Shown here piece by piece: positions 33,154 through 44,055 of a DNA stretch of 64,000 bases. Made by a program: the position numbers and the translations under genes. The DNA comes from Rhodoferax antarcticus ANT.BR (GTDB lineage Bacteria; Pseudomonadota; Gammaproteobacteria; Burkholderiales; Burkholderiaceae_C): NCBI RefSeq assembly GCF_001938565.1, contig NZ_MSYM01000013.1:249496-313495 (forward strand). The letters are read 5' to 3'. Under the pieces are notes generated by a model. That model searched no databases. It was not told the DNA's origin and was given only the letters and a program-made list of their open reading frames with translations. Within the stretch, counting starts at the first letter, position 1, and each line of letters opens with the position of its first letter.

Positions 33154-33825
33154 ATGGAACCGATGACAATTTTTGCCCTGACCGGCGCGGTGCTCGCAGC
33201 ATCCCTGGTTTACGTGGTCATGAAAGTGAGCCACTTTGGTGAGAGTCAGATGCTGGCTGACAAGTTGTTGAGGGTGGAGACCGAAGCCGCCAACACCAAG
33301 AAAGAACTTCAGGGCTATAGCCACTACATCACCTGTCTAGACGCCAGTCGCCAAACCGCTGGCGATGCTCTGAAGGGGCCGGTGCTCACGCTCACCCGCG
33401 AGTATGTGCAGGTGGAGAAGCTGGCCAGAGGCCAACACCAACTCAGTGCCGACGCCACCGTGGTGGTCAGGTACGCGGTGGAGTTTGCCTATGCGCTGAA
33501 TGTGAGCTCGGCCGGGCTGGCGCTGGCCCAAGCGACCAACGGTGTCAGCTTGAAGATCACCCGCCCCAGCTTGCTCGGCGACCCAAAAATAAAGACCCTG
33601 TCCAGCCAGATCATCTGCGCCCTGGATGTGCCCGACAAGCAGGCGGTGCTGGCAGATTTACAGGGAAAATTTGCGCCTCAAGCACGGGGCTATGGCGCCA
33701 CCCTGGCGGGTGAAGAGACAGTGCGCAACTTGTGCAAGCTCAAGGCGATGGAGGCCGTTCGAGACGCAATGGCCCGGCAATCCGGCGTGCGGCACGTACC
33801 AGCCGTGTTTGCCGAGGTGAAGTAA
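33154..33825 (+). CDS. Hypothetical membrane-anchored protein
   Basis: A 223-residue protein from ATG 33154 (AAGGAG about nine bases upstream; GTG 33148 is the alternative). It begins with one hydrophobic helix, MTIFALTGAVLAASLVYVVM, followed by a charged stretch that may be coiled-coil, then a soluble domain with VVVRYAVEFAYALNVSS and an Ala/Lys-rich end. No family recognised. The topology suggests an N-terminal membrane anchor with the domain on one side of the inner membrane. It follows polA by 45 bp and could share its transcript. Confidence 0.65.
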   Translation: MEPMTIFALTGAVLAASLVYVVMKVSHFGESQMLADKLLRVETEAANTKKELQGYSHYITCLDASRQTAGDALKGPVLTLTREYVQVEKLARGQHQLSADATVVVRYAVEFAYALNVSSAGLALAQATNGVSLKITRPSLLGDPKIKTLSSQIICALDVPDKQAVLADLQGKFAPQARGYGATLAGEETVRNLCKLKAMEAVRDAMARQSGVRHVPAVFAEVK

Positions 33826-33920
33826 GCCGCACCGGTTTCTGCGTCGTCAATACCCAATCGGTCGACCCGTTATTGGGTACGGGCAGACACCAGTGGCGGC
33901 AGGCCTTGCAGGCGCATCGG

Positions 33921-35294
33921 CTAACTGATGAACAGCGTGGCGGGGCTTTCGAGGTAGCCGCGTAGGCGCTGGATGAACTCGGCAGCGTTCATGCCGTCCA
34001 CCACCCGGTGGTCGAAGGAAGACGACACATTCATCATCTTGCGCGCCACCACCATCCCTTTCAGGATCACTGGCTTTTCAATGATGCGGTTGGGTCCAAC
34101 GATGGCCACCTCCGGGTGGTTGATCACCGGGGTGTGGCTGATGCCTGAGAGCGGCCCCAAGCTGGTCAGCGTGATGGTGGAGCCGCTGAGCTCCTCGCGG
34201 GTGGCACGGCCGCTGCGGGCGACTTCGGCCAGCCGGGATATCTCGGCGGCGCAGGCCCACACATCCAGCGTTTCGGCATGGCGGATCACCGGCACCATCA
34301 ACCCGCCATCGGTTTGCGTGGCCATGCCTAGGTGCACTGCAGCGTAGCGAGTGATGATGGCCGCGTCGTCGTCATAACGCGCATTCACCTCGGGGTGCTC
34401 GCGCACGGCCAGCACCAGCGCCCGGATCAAAAACGGCAGCAGCGTCAGGCGCCCGCGTGTTTTGCCAAACTCGGTGTTCAGCCTTGCACGCAAGGCCTCC
34501 AACTCGGTCACGTCGATCTCTTCCACGTAGGTGAAGTGCGGAATGCGGCGCTTGGCCTCCTGCATCTTCTGCGCAATCTTGCGGCGCAGTCCGATGACGG
34601 GCAGCGTCTCTTCACGCGTGAGGCGGGCGTAGCGGGTGTCGCCCATCGCTGGCGCGCCTGCGTTGCCGTGGGCTGCGGCCTGGTCCAGATCGCCATGGGT
34701 GATGCGCCCGGCCGGGCCAGTACCAGCAATTTGGCTCAGATCAATACCCAGCTCCCAGGCGCGCCGACGCACCGCTGGGGCGGCAATCGGGCGGTCGTCT
34801 GGCGCCGGCTCAGGCACGGTATTCGGTGCGGCGGGGGCACTGCTGCGGGCAGCGGCGTCGACGGGGGTGGCTATTGTGGTCGGTGTTGCGTGAGGTGCTG
34901 CCTCAGGCGTTGCAGGGGGCGCTGCAGCGGGGGAGGCGGCTAGCGTTGTCGCGGCGGCAGAGGGCACCGACACCGGTCGCAGCGCGGAAGGTGCCTCTGC
35001 TGAGTCGGGTACTTCATTAAGCATAGCTACTTGCGCTTGTTCTATTAGGGCTGCAGCCGTTTTGATGTGAATAATAGGCGTGCCCACCGCCACCACCTGG
35101 CCGACCGCCGCGTCCAGCGAGAGCACGATGCCAGCCACATGCGAGGGGATTTCTACGGTGGCTTTGTCGGTCATCACATCGGCCAGGATCTGGTCCTCGG
35201 CCACCTCGTCGCCCACGGCCACGCGCCAGGCCACCACTTCCACCTCGGCAATGCCTTCGCCAATGTCGGGCATTTTGATACTTTGAATGAGCAT
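33921..35294 (-). CDS. Dihydrolipoamide acyltransferase (E2) of a 2-oxoacid dehydrogenase complex
   Basis: Cytoplasmic core enzyme, 457 residues. One N-terminal lipoyl domain (residues 1-78) with the lipoylated lysine in MTDKATVEI, a long Ala/Pro-rich linker, a peripheral-subunit binding domain (about 168-205, APAVRRRAWELGIDLSQIAG) and the catalytic domain with SFDHRVVDGMNAA at the C-terminal end. A single lipoyl domain and partnering with separate E1alpha and E1beta genes fit branched-chain 2-oxoacid (BkdB) or acetoin-type complexes better than the main PDH. A repeat copy sits at the lipoyl/linker boundary. Last gene of the operon, 3 bp after E1beta. Confidence 0.88.
   Translation of the reverse strand: MLIQSIKMPDIGEGIAEVEVVAWRVAVGDEVAEDQILADVMTDKATVEIPSHVAGIVLSLDAAVGQVVAVGTPIIHIKTAAALIEQAQVAMLNEVPDSAEAPSALRPVSVPSAAATTLAASPAAAPPATPEAAPHATPTTIATPVDAAARSSAPAAPNTVPEPAPDDRPIAAPAVRRRAWELGIDLSQIAGTGPAGRITHGDLDQAAAHGNAGAPAMGDTRYARLTREETLPVIGLRRKIAQKMQEAKRRIPHFTYVEEIDVTELEALRARLNTEFGKTRGRLTLLPFLIRALVLAVREHPEVNARYDDDAAIITRYAAVHLGMATQTDGGLMVPVIRHAETLDVWACAAEISRLAEVARSGRATREELSGSTITLTSLGPLSGISHTPVINHPEVAIVGPNRIIEKPVILKGMVVARKMMNVSSSFDHRVVDGMNAAEFIQRLRGYLESPATLFIS
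35019..35069 (+). repeat. Dispersed 45-bp repeat at the E2 lipoyl-linker boundary
   Basis: On the plus strand AGCATAGCTACTTGCGCTTG, TTCTATTAGGGCTGCAGCCG, TTTTGATG: reverse orientation of the pattern with the left and right halves recognisable. On the coding strand it encodes HIKTAAALIEQAQVAML. The downstream protein linker is variable in the family, so the location is permissive. Confidence 0.65.
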
Positions 35295-35297
35295 GGC

Positions 35298-37804
<2,507 letters not shown>

Positions 37805-37919
37805 TCACTGCGGTGCCGACAGGCCGACAAAGCGCAGCCGTTAACGGCTTCTATTTCCCCACAAGATAACCGAACCATTGGGATCGTTAAGCTGTTGATT
37901 TAGATCAAAGGAGACGCCC

Positions 37920-38831
37920 GTGCTTGATGCCAACCAGACCCAGGATTTCTCGTCCCTGTTGCCCGGCCAGTCGACCGAGGCTGGGGCCAGCCGTCGCACC
38001 GCACTCAAGGTCGCGCTTGGCGTGGGCTACGCTGCGGCGGCCATGCCAATCATGGCGCAGACCGCCATCAAAACCTCGGCAGATGGCTTGCGCAGCGGCG
38101 AAGCCGTTTTTGACGTGGACGGTTTTTCGGTACCGATTTACTTTGCCGCCCCGGCGGGCAAAACCAACCTGCCGGTGGTGCTGGTGATTCAGGAAATCTT
38201 TGGCGTGCACGAATACATTGCCGACACCTGCCGGCGTTTTGCCAAGGCCGGTTTTCTGGCGATTGCGCCGCAGCTGTATGCCCGCCAGGGTGATCCCAGC
38301 AGCTACGGCGAAATGGCCCGGCTGATGAGCGAAGTGGTTTCTCGGGTGCCTGACGCGCAGGTGATGGGCGACCTGGACGGTGCAGTTAAGTGGGCCGGTG
38401 AAAACGCTGGCAACCTGAAAAAGGTCGGTATCACCGGGTTTTGCTGGGGTGGGCGCATCACTTGGCTTTACGCTGAGCAAAGCAACAAGGTCAAGGCAGG
38501 TGTGGCCTGGTACGGCCGCCTGGTGGGCGCGGCCTCAGAACTTACCCCGAAACATCCGCTGGACCTGGCTGGGCAAATCAAGGCACCCGTGCTGGGCTTG
38601 TACGGCGGGCAGGACGGCGGCATACCGCTGACAACCGTGAATCAGATGAAAGATGCGCTGGCAGACGCCGCTGCCAAAGGCAACGACGCCGCCCAGGCCA
38701 GCGAGTTTGTGGTTTACAAAGACGCGCCACACGCCTTTCATGCTGACTACCGGCCCAGCTACCGAAGAGAGGCCGCCGAAGACGGTTTTGCCCGGGCATT
38801 GGCCTGGTTCAAATCACACGGAGTTGCTTGA
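37920..38831 (+). CDS. Dienelactone hydrolase family protein, exported (Tat)
   Basis: Alpha/beta hydrolase of 303 residues starting at GTG with AAGGAG before it. SRRTALKVALGVGYAAAAMP (residues 22-41) is a twin-arginine signal, so the enzyme should be periplasmic. The family triad is visible: nucleophile Cys in GFCWGG (about residue 172), Asp near GGQDGGIP and His in PHAFHAD (about residue 271). Classical dienelactone hydrolase opens cis/trans-dienelactone in chloroaromatic breakdown; exported members have unknown substrates. No aromatic-degradation genes adjoin it. Confidence 0.87.
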   Translation: MLDANQTQDFSSLLPGQSTEAGASRRTALKVALGVGYAAAAMPIMAQTAIKTSADGLRSGEAVFDVDGFSVPIYFAAPAGKTNLPVVLVIQEIFGVHEYIADTCRRFAKAGFLAIAPQLYARQGDPSSYGEMARLMSEVVSRVPDAQVMGDLDGAVKWAGENAGNLKKVGITGFCWGGRITWLYAEQSNKVKAGVAWYGRLVGAASELTPKHPLDLAGQIKAPVLGLYGGQDGGIPLTTVNQMKDALADAAAKGNDAAQASEFVVYKDAPHAFHADYRPSYRREAAEDGFARALAWFKSHGVA

Positions 38832-38847
38832 GCTCCGAGGTGAAACT

Positions 38848-38900
38848 ATCAAAAACAATAGCTACCAGCACTTGATAAATAAGGGCTTAGGTGCTATTTT
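38848..38900 (-). repeat. Dispersed 45-bp repeat between the hydrolase and HiPIP genes
   Basis: On the plus strand AACAATAGCTACCAGCACTT, GATAAATAAGGGCTTAGGTG, CTATTTT. It lies in the convergent gap and ends 4 bp from the HiPIP stop codon. Confidence 0.82.
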
Positions 38901-38904
38901 GTCT

Positions 38905-39366
38905 TTATACAGGAACCACTTTCACCCAGGCGCTGCACCAACCCTCGCCAGACACGTTCTTGCCTGGGAACAGGGGGCAGCCGCCGATTTTGTCGGTGGC
39001 CTTGCCTTGGTACAGACCGCAGTTGGCGCAGTGGCTACCAGCCACAAAGTTTTTGTATTTCACTTTGTCGGCATTGGCTGCGTTTTCCACATAGCCCAAC
39101 ATTTGGGCTTGAGAGCTGGCTGGGTCCGCCATGGGCATGCTGCCGCTCTGTGAAGATGTCGCGGGCGCTGTCATCGCGGGTTCTGAAGCTGGCGGCGGTG
39201 CTTCCATAGGCGGCGTTGTCACTGGATCCGCGATCGGCGCTGGAGGCGGCATTGGCGCGGGCTCCACAGGCGCTGGTGCGGGCTTGTCGGAGCAGGCAGC
39301 GATCATCGCCAGACCGGCCAGCGGGAAGATCTGGATGAAATTTCGACGGGTGGACGCTTTTTGCAT
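38905..39366 (-). CDS. High-potential iron-sulfur protein (HiPIP), probable lipoprotein
   Basis: Small [4Fe-4S] electron carrier, 153 residues from ATG 39366 (GAGG upstream). The C-terminal 65 residues hold the four cluster cysteines: CANCGLYQG, GGCPLFPG and GWCSAW. The N-terminus has RRNFIQIFPLAGLAMIAAC, which combines a twin-arginine motif with a lipobox (MIAAC), so the folded cluster protein is probably exported by Tat and then tethered to a membrane. About 50 residues of Pro/Ala/Glu/Thr-rich linker separate anchor and domain. In Rhodoferax-type bacteria HiPIP carries electrons to a photosynthetic reaction centre or terminal oxidase; here no such gene adjoins. Confidence 0.92.
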   Translation of the reverse strand: MQKASTRRNFIQIFPLAGLAMIAACSDKPAPAPVEPAPMPPPAPIADPVTTPPMEAPPPASEPAMTAPATSSQSGSMPMADPASSQAQMLGYVENAANADKVKYKNFVAGSHCANCGLYQGKATDKIGGCPLFPGKNVSGEGWCSAWVKVVPV

Positions 39367-39556
39367 GGTGAATTCCTCGGTCGTTGTAAACATGCCGGAT
39401 CGGCATAGCGCACAGCATACTGGACGCCCGCGTCATTTTCGTGTGCGTTAGCTCACATAAGCGGCTTGGACGTTTGAGGATCTGTTTCCAAAAGTAAAAC
39501 CAAAAGCAACGCCTGCAGCAGGTTGCGGCAGGTGGCTATGTGGCCTGCAGCGCCGA

Positions 39557-39805
39557 TTAACCCAGCTCAAGCCTGGCTTGCAGGCGAGCGGCGCAGTTGC
39601 GCAGCGCAGCGGACGGATTTTGCGTCACCAAATGCAGCAAGTGGCTGGCGTAGCCGGTGTCGGTGTGCAAGCGCTCGGTATCGACCCACCAGCCCTGGCC
39701 AGTCATCAGCCACTTGAAATCAACCTCTTCCAGCAGCACCAGGCGCTCATCGGTCACGGCAAAACTTGCCGGGCCGGGTGATTTGTATAGCGTTTCAGTT
39801 TGCAT
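39557..39805 (-). CDS. Small conserved hypothetical protein
   Basis: An 82-residue soluble protein (MQTETLYKSPGPASFAVTDE, RLVLLEEVDFKWLMTGQGWW) with aromatic- and leucine-rich core and an Ala/Arg-rich C-terminal helix. No signal or membrane segment, no family name known to me. About 170 bp to the LysR gene end on the same strand and 190 bp to HiPIP. Confidence 0.6.
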   Translation of the reverse strand: MQTETLYKSPGPASFAVTDERLVLLEEVDFKWLMTGQGWWVDTERLHTDTGYASHLLHLVTQNPSAALRNCAARLQARLELG

Positions 39806-39977
39806 AGCCTGCGCTCCTGGGATTGATGATTTTTGCCGGTCGCGAAAGGGGTTGTGCTTTGTGTGGCACTGCTTAGAAGTCTGCGCCTGTAATGCGAGTC
39901 TGTTGACTATAAAAACGGGCGAAAAGTTGGGCAGTTATGGCGTTTGGTGTCAAGCGTTTTTACCGTGAGCGGTCAAG

Positions 39978-40931
39978 TCAGGTTGGATCGCCCTGATGCG
40001 CCAGACAAGCGCTCATTTGCGTTGCGGTGGCGCACAGGGCTGCCACCAGCGCGTCGCGCAGCGGGTGTGGCGCGGCCACTTCTGGCAGCAGCAGGCTGAC
40101 CTGAAAGGTGATCGGCACGCTTAAGCGACGCACCAGCAGGTCGGGCCCACACAACTCCAGCGCAGTCAATGGGTTGACGATGGCGGCCCCCAAACCCTGG
40201 CGCACCATGGCGCACACGGCGACAGCGCTGGCGGTTTCCAGGCAAGTGATGCGGGTCACATTGGCTGCAGCAAACATCTGGTCAATCGCCAGCCGATAAG
40301 GGTCACCTACGGCTAGGCTGATGAAGCGTTCGCCTTCAAAATGCTCTGGCGCTAGCACATGGTGACGCGCCAGCACGTGGCCGCGGGGTAACAACGCCAC
40401 TTCGTTGGCCTGCAACAGCGGCTGCAGCGCCACGCCAGCCGGTGCCTCAGAGGTTTCGCTCAAGCCCAGGTCAAAGCGATGCTCACTCAAGGCCTGCTCC
40501 AGCCACGGTGACTCCAGCGGCACCACGCTCACCGCGGCCTCTGGCTGGGTCTGCTGGAACGCCAGCAGCGCGCGCGGCACCAGGGCTTGCGCCAGCGCAG
40601 GCAGGCAAGCCAGATGCAGCCGCCCGGCGGACAAGGTGCGCAATTCCTGCGCACGCGCGGCAATCTGATCCAGCCCGACGAACGAACGCTCAACTTCCTG
40701 CATCAGCGCCAGCGCCCGCACGGTGGGGCGCAAACGCCCGCGCACCCGGTCAAACAGCGTGAACCCCAGCAGATATTCCAGCCGGGCCAGCTCACGGCTC
40801 AGGGTTGGCTGGCTGGAGGCGCTCACCTCTGCCGCGCGGCTCAGGCTGCCGTGCAGCATGATGGCGCGAAACATGGCCAGTTGGCGGTGGGTCAAGGTCG
40901 GGGCGGTGGCTTGGGGCTGAGCGCGATGCAT
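39978..40931 (-). CDS. LysR-family transcriptional regulator
   Basis: A 317-residue LysR protein with an N-terminal winged helix (LTHRQLAMFRAIMLHGSLSR, AAEVSASSQPTLSRELARLE) and a periplasmic-binding-like effector domain. It is divergent from lysA with 80 bp between the starts. This is the classic lysR-lysA arrangement, in which LysR activates diaminopimelate decarboxylase synthesis in response to diaminopimelate and lysine. The assignment as the lysA activator is from context. The intergenic segment contains an AT-rich stretch, CAACTATATCCATAGTG, that could hold the operator. Confidence 0.88.
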   Translation of the reverse strand: MHRAQPQATAPTLTHRQLAMFRAIMLHGSLSRAAEVSASSQPTLSRELARLEYLLGFTLFDRVRGRLRPTVRALALMQEVERSFVGLDQIAARAQELRTLSAGRLHLACLPALAQALVPRALLAFQQTQPEAAVSVVPLESPWLEQALSEHRFDLGLSETSEAPAGVALQPLLQANEVALLPRGHVLARHHVLAPEHFEGERFISLAVGDPYRLAIDQMFAAANVTRITCLETASAVAVCAMVRQGLGAAIVNPLTALELCGPDLLVRRLSVPITFQVSLLLPEVAAPHPLRDALVAALCATATQMSACLAHQGDPT

Positions 40932-41011
40932 GCATCAACTATATCCATAGTGAATAGCTGGCGAAATAAATCGGCATTGATGGCATGGGTGAAGGCGGGC
41001 ATCATCACTGC

Positions 41012-42262
41012 ATGAACCCATTTACCCCCCAAACCCTGGCCACGTTAGCGAAAACCCACGCTACCCCGCTGTGGGTCTATGACGCCAGCACGATCGAGCG
41101 CCAAATTGAAGCGCTGCGCCCGTTTGACGTGATCCGCTTCGCGCAGAAAGCCAATTCCAACACCCACATCCTCAAACTGATGAAGCGCTGCGGCGTGATG
41201 GTGGATTCGGTGTCGCTGGGCGAGATTGAGCGTGCGCTGGCCGCAGGTTTTACGCCAGGCGTGCATGACGGCCATGCCGAGATTGTTTTTACCGCTGATT
41301 TACTCGACCGCGCTACGCTGGCGCGGGTGGCTGACCTGGGTGTGCCGGTGAACTGCGGCTCCATCGACATGCTGGACCAGTTGGGCAGCGTGAGCCCCGG
41401 CCACCCGGTTTGGCTGCGTATCAACCCCGGTTTTGGCCACGGCCACAGCAACAAAACCAATACCGGTGGCGAGCACAGCAAACACGGCATCTGGCACACC
41501 GATTTGCCGCTGGCCTGCGAGCGCCTGCGCGCCAATGGCCTGAAGCTGATGGGCTTGCACATGCACATTGGCTCGGGGGTGGATTACGCGCACCTGCAAG
41601 AGGTGTGCGGCGCGATGGTCGAACTGGTGGCAGTCGTCGCGGTGCAAGGGCTGGATCTGCAGGCTATATCGGCGGGCGGCGGCCTGTCGATTCCGTATCA
41701 AGCGGGTGAACCGCAAATCGACACCGCGCATTACTTCAGTCTGTGGGACGCCGCGCGCCAGCAGATTGCCGACCTGCTGGGTCACCCCGTGGTGCTGGAG
41801 ATTGAGCCGGGGCGTTATCTGGTGGCTGAGTCCGGCGTGCTGGTGAGCGAGGTGCGCGCCACCAAAACCATGGGCAATAGCGCGTTTGTGATGGTCGATG
41901 CCGGCTTTAGTGACCTGATGCGCCCAAGCATGTACGGCAGTTTTCACGGCATGGAGATCATTCACGCCGATGGCAGCGCGGTGCCAGGCGCTTTTCAGGA
42001 CACGGTGGTGGGCGGGCCGCTGTGCGAGTCGGGCGATGTGTTCACCCAAGGCGAGGGCGGCGTGGTGCTCACGCGGCCATTGCCGGTGGCGCAGGTGGGT
42101 GACCTGCTGGTGCTACAAGACACCGGCGCCTATGGCGCGTCGATGTCATCCAACTACAACACCCGCCCGCTGATCGCTGAGGTCTTGATTGAGGACGGTC
42201 TGCCGCGCTTGATCCGGCGGCGTCAGACGGTGGCTGAGCTGCTGGCGCTGGAGGCGGTGTAA
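41012..42262 (+). CDS. lysA: Diaminopimelate decarboxylase
   Basis: PLP enzyme (fold type III) that converts meso-diaminopimelate to lysine. 416 residues from ATG 41012. FAQKANSNTHILKLM carries the PLP lysine (about residue 48), HMHIGSG the His/Gly motif, GGGLSIPY, EPGRYLVAESG and GPLCESGDVF (catalytic Cys) are all present. Shorter C-terminus than the E. coli enzyme. Divergently transcribed from the LysR regulator. Confidence 0.94.
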   Translation: MNPFTPQTLATLAKTHATPLWVYDASTIERQIEALRPFDVIRFAQKANSNTHILKLMKRCGVMVDSVSLGEIERALAAGFTPGVHDGHAEIVFTADLLDRATLARVADLGVPVNCGSIDMLDQLGSVSPGHPVWLRINPGFGHGHSNKTNTGGEHSKHGIWHTDLPLACERLRANGLKLMGLHMHIGSGVDYAHLQEVCGAMVELVAVVAVQGLDLQAISAGGGLSIPYQAGEPQIDTAHYFSLWDAARQQIADLLGHPVVLEIEPGRYLVAESGVLVSEVRATKTMGNSAFVMVDAGFSDLMRPSMYGSFHGMEIIHADGSAVPGAFQDTVVGGPLCESGDVFTQGEGGVVLTRPLPVAQVGDLLVLQDTGAYGASMSSNYNTRPLIAEVLIEDGLPRLIRRRQTVAELLALEAV

Positions 42263-42265
42263 TTT

Positions 42266-42709
42266 TTAGCGCAGACCTGTTAGGTACAGGTCTTTCAACT
42301 GCGCAAACTGCTCGGCAGACAGCGCCTTGCGCATGAATTCCACACAACGCTCACGGCCCTTGAAGTGGGCGACTTCGGCGTCCGCAATGTCTTTCATCAA
42401 GGCTTCACGCTGGGCTGTGGGCGCGTTGTCCAGAATCGCCATGCGCAGCTGGCCGCGCAGGGCAATGATCTTTTTCTGGATGGCGATGCGCCCGGGTGCG
42501 GCTTCTTTGCGGTAGGCGTCCAGGGCGCTGATCTGCTCGGAGGTGAGCTTCAGGTCAACCTCGTATTTCATGGTCAGCGGCATCAGTTCCACCACCGGGG
42601 TAGCGCCGTCGCCAGGGACCGATTTGGCTTGCGCCAGCGACGCGCTGGCGACCAGCGCAGCAACCATCAGTAGTTTGACGAGCAGGGGGGAGGCTGTTTT
42701 GAATGACAT
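42266..42709 (-). CDS. Spy/CpxP-like periplasmic protein
   Basis: A 147-residue protein with a signal peptide (LLVKLLMVAALVASASLAQA) and an all-helical, charged mature part. LTSEQISALDAYRKEAA and LSAEQFAQLKDLYL are LTxxQ-type repeats like those of Spy, CpxP and zinc-resistance-associated proteins, which act as chaperones or metal/envelope-stress sensors in the periplasm. It faces the copper-delivery group, on the same strand as the PCu(A)C gene, and its stop is 3 bp beyond that of the convergent lysA. Confidence 0.78.
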   Translation of the reverse strand: MSFKTASPLLVKLLMVAALVASASLAQAKSVPGDGATPVVELMPLTMKYEVDLKLTSEQISALDAYRKEAAPGRIAIQKKIIALRGQLRMAILDNAPTAQREALMKDIADAEVAHFKGRERCVEFMRKALSAEQFAQLKDLYLTGLR

Positions 42710-42762
42710 GGGTGTTTCTTAAAAAGTTGATTAGGTGAGCAGGGCGGGGGCACAGCGTCTTA

Positions 42763-42863
42763 TTCCGTTTCCATATCAATAGGATCTGTTGTTGCTTCGC
42801 CTTGCCGTGCGTCTGCACTGTCTGCGGCTTCGCGCTTAAGCTCCTATCGATCTGAAAATGGAA
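42763..42863. repeat. Imperfect 22-bp inverted repeat (MITE-like)
   Basis: Left arm 42763-42784 begins TTCCGTTTCCATATC and ends AATAGGA; right arm 42842-42863 is its reverse complement at 18 of 22 positions, with 57 bp between. The right arm abuts the stop codon of the PCu(A)C gene. It may be a transcript-end hairpin or a small mobile-element remnant. Confidence 0.4.
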
Positions 42864-43316
42864 TTAATGCTTCATCGGCATGTTGCCCGCGCCCAGCGCG
42901 GTCACCGGCGCTTGAACTTCCTGCGTGAACTGCTTCTTGGTGGCGGTGTCTTCAAACACCAGCGTGATCGGAACCACGTCGCCGCCTTTGAGCTGTTGTT
43001 TGAGTTCGATCAGCATCACGTGGTAGCCACCGGGCTTGAGTTCCAGCACGCGGCCGGGCACGATGTCTAGGCCGGGGATCTGGCGCATTTTCATGATGTT
43101 GTTGTCCATCACCATTTCATGGATTTCCACCACATTGGCCACCGGCGACTTGGCGGCGACCAGTCGCGTGTCTTTGTCGGCGCTGAGTTGCATGAAGGCG
43201 CCGCTGGCTTGCTGCATTGGCACTGTGCCGCGCACCCAGGCATCGGTGATGGTGATCTGTGCTTGCGCCACGACAGCGGTGGTCAGAAGGATCAGGGAGA
43301 GGGTCAGTTTTTTCAT
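42864..43316 (-). CDS. Periplasmic copper chaperone PCu(A)C
   Basis: Periplasmic Cu(I)-binding chaperone that supplies the CuA site of cytochrome c oxidase. 150 residues from ATG 43316, signal peptide MKKLTLSLILLTTAVVAQAQ. The copper motif is visible: VEIHEMVMDNNIMKMRQIPG (H-x-Met spacing) and GGYHVMLIEL. Methionine/histidine ligands are intact. Sits directly after the SCO1 gene (47 bp) and is probably in one operon with it. A second Met/His cluster, NMPMKH, lies at the C-terminus. Confidence 0.92.
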   Translation of the reverse strand: MKKLTLSLILLTTAVVAQAQITITDAWVRGTVPMQQASGAFMQLSADKDTRLVAAKSPVANVVEIHEMVMDNNIMKMRQIPGLDIVPGRVLELKPGGYHVMLIELKQQLKGGDVVPITLVFEDTATKKQFTQEVQAPVTALGAGNMPMKH

Positions 43317-43363
43317 GGTCAGGGTTTCGGGTTGGATTGAGTGGGTAGGTGGATAGGTAGGCA

Positions 43364-43981
43364 TCACGGTGTTTTTAGAAGCAGGGCAATGTCATGCGCG
43401 TAGTCTTTCGCGGTTTGCTCATGGCGCATGGCTACGCGCAAGTTGCCGCTTGGGTCAAACAGGTAAGACAGGGCCGAGTGGTCCATGGTGTATGAGCTGC
43501 CGGTGGGCACTTTTTTGTAGTACGCCTTGAAACTGTCGGCGGTTTCACGGGTGTGCTGGGCGTCGGTGGACAGGGCCAGAAAGCTGGGGTCAAACGCATC
43601 CATGTAGGCCTTGAGGATCGGTGCCGTGTCGCGCTCGGGGTCAACCGTGACGAAGATCACCTGCAGGCGTTCGCCGTCTGCACCCAGCAGCTGCTTGGTC
43701 TCTACCGCGCGGGTCAGCGCGGTGGGGCAGACGTCCGGGCACTGCACAAAACCAAAATACAGCATCACCACCTTGCCTTTGAAGTCGGCCAGGGTGCGCT
43801 CTTGGTTGTTGTGGTCGGTAAGTTTGAAGTCTTTGCCGTACGGCACGCCGGTAATGTCCAGCCCCTTGAACTGGCCGACCACGGGCTCGTCAGAGCGGCT
43901 GCAGCCGCCCGCCAGGGCGACCAGCAGCGCCAGCGCAGTGCCTGCCAGAACCTGAACTCTGTTGCGGTTTGTGAAAGTCAT
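43364..43981 (-). CDS. SCO1/SenC copper-binding oxidase assembly protein
   Basis: Thiol-disulphide/copper chaperone that matures the CuA site of cytochrome oxidase together with PCu(A)C. 205 residues with an N-terminal lipoprotein-type signal (LLVALAGGC), the metal site CPDVCP in VQCPDVCPTALT and the conserved histidine in YTMDHSALSYL. A thioredoxin fold is expected (VVMLYFGF strand). Its start codon is 6-8 bp from a dispersed repeat that lies upstream. Precedes the PCu(A)C gene. Confidence 0.93.
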   Translation of the reverse strand: MTFTNRNRVQVLAGTALALLVALAGGCSRSDEPVVGQFKGLDITGVPYGKDFKLTDHNNQERTLADFKGKVVMLYFGFVQCPDVCPTALTRAVETKQLLGADGERLQVIFVTVDPERDTAPILKAYMDAFDPSFLALSTDAQHTRETADSFKAYYKKVPTGSSYTMDHSALSYLFDPSGNLRVAMRHEQTAKDYAHDIALLLKTP

Positions 43982-43989
43982 ACATTTCC

Positions 43990-44050
43990 AGAATAAGCAT
44001 TAAAACTGCCTCTAGCCCTTATGCGATAAGCGCTAGAAGCTATAAAAACG
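43990..44050 (+). repeat. Dispersed 45-bp repeat upstream of the SCO1 gene
   Basis: GCCTCTAGCCCTTAT, GCG, ATAAGCGCTAGAAGCTAT, AAAAACG: a nearly exact match to the family pattern. It lies in the 74-bp gap between the SCO1 start and the DUF2946 stop. Confidence 0.9.
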
Positions 44051-44055
44051 ATAGT

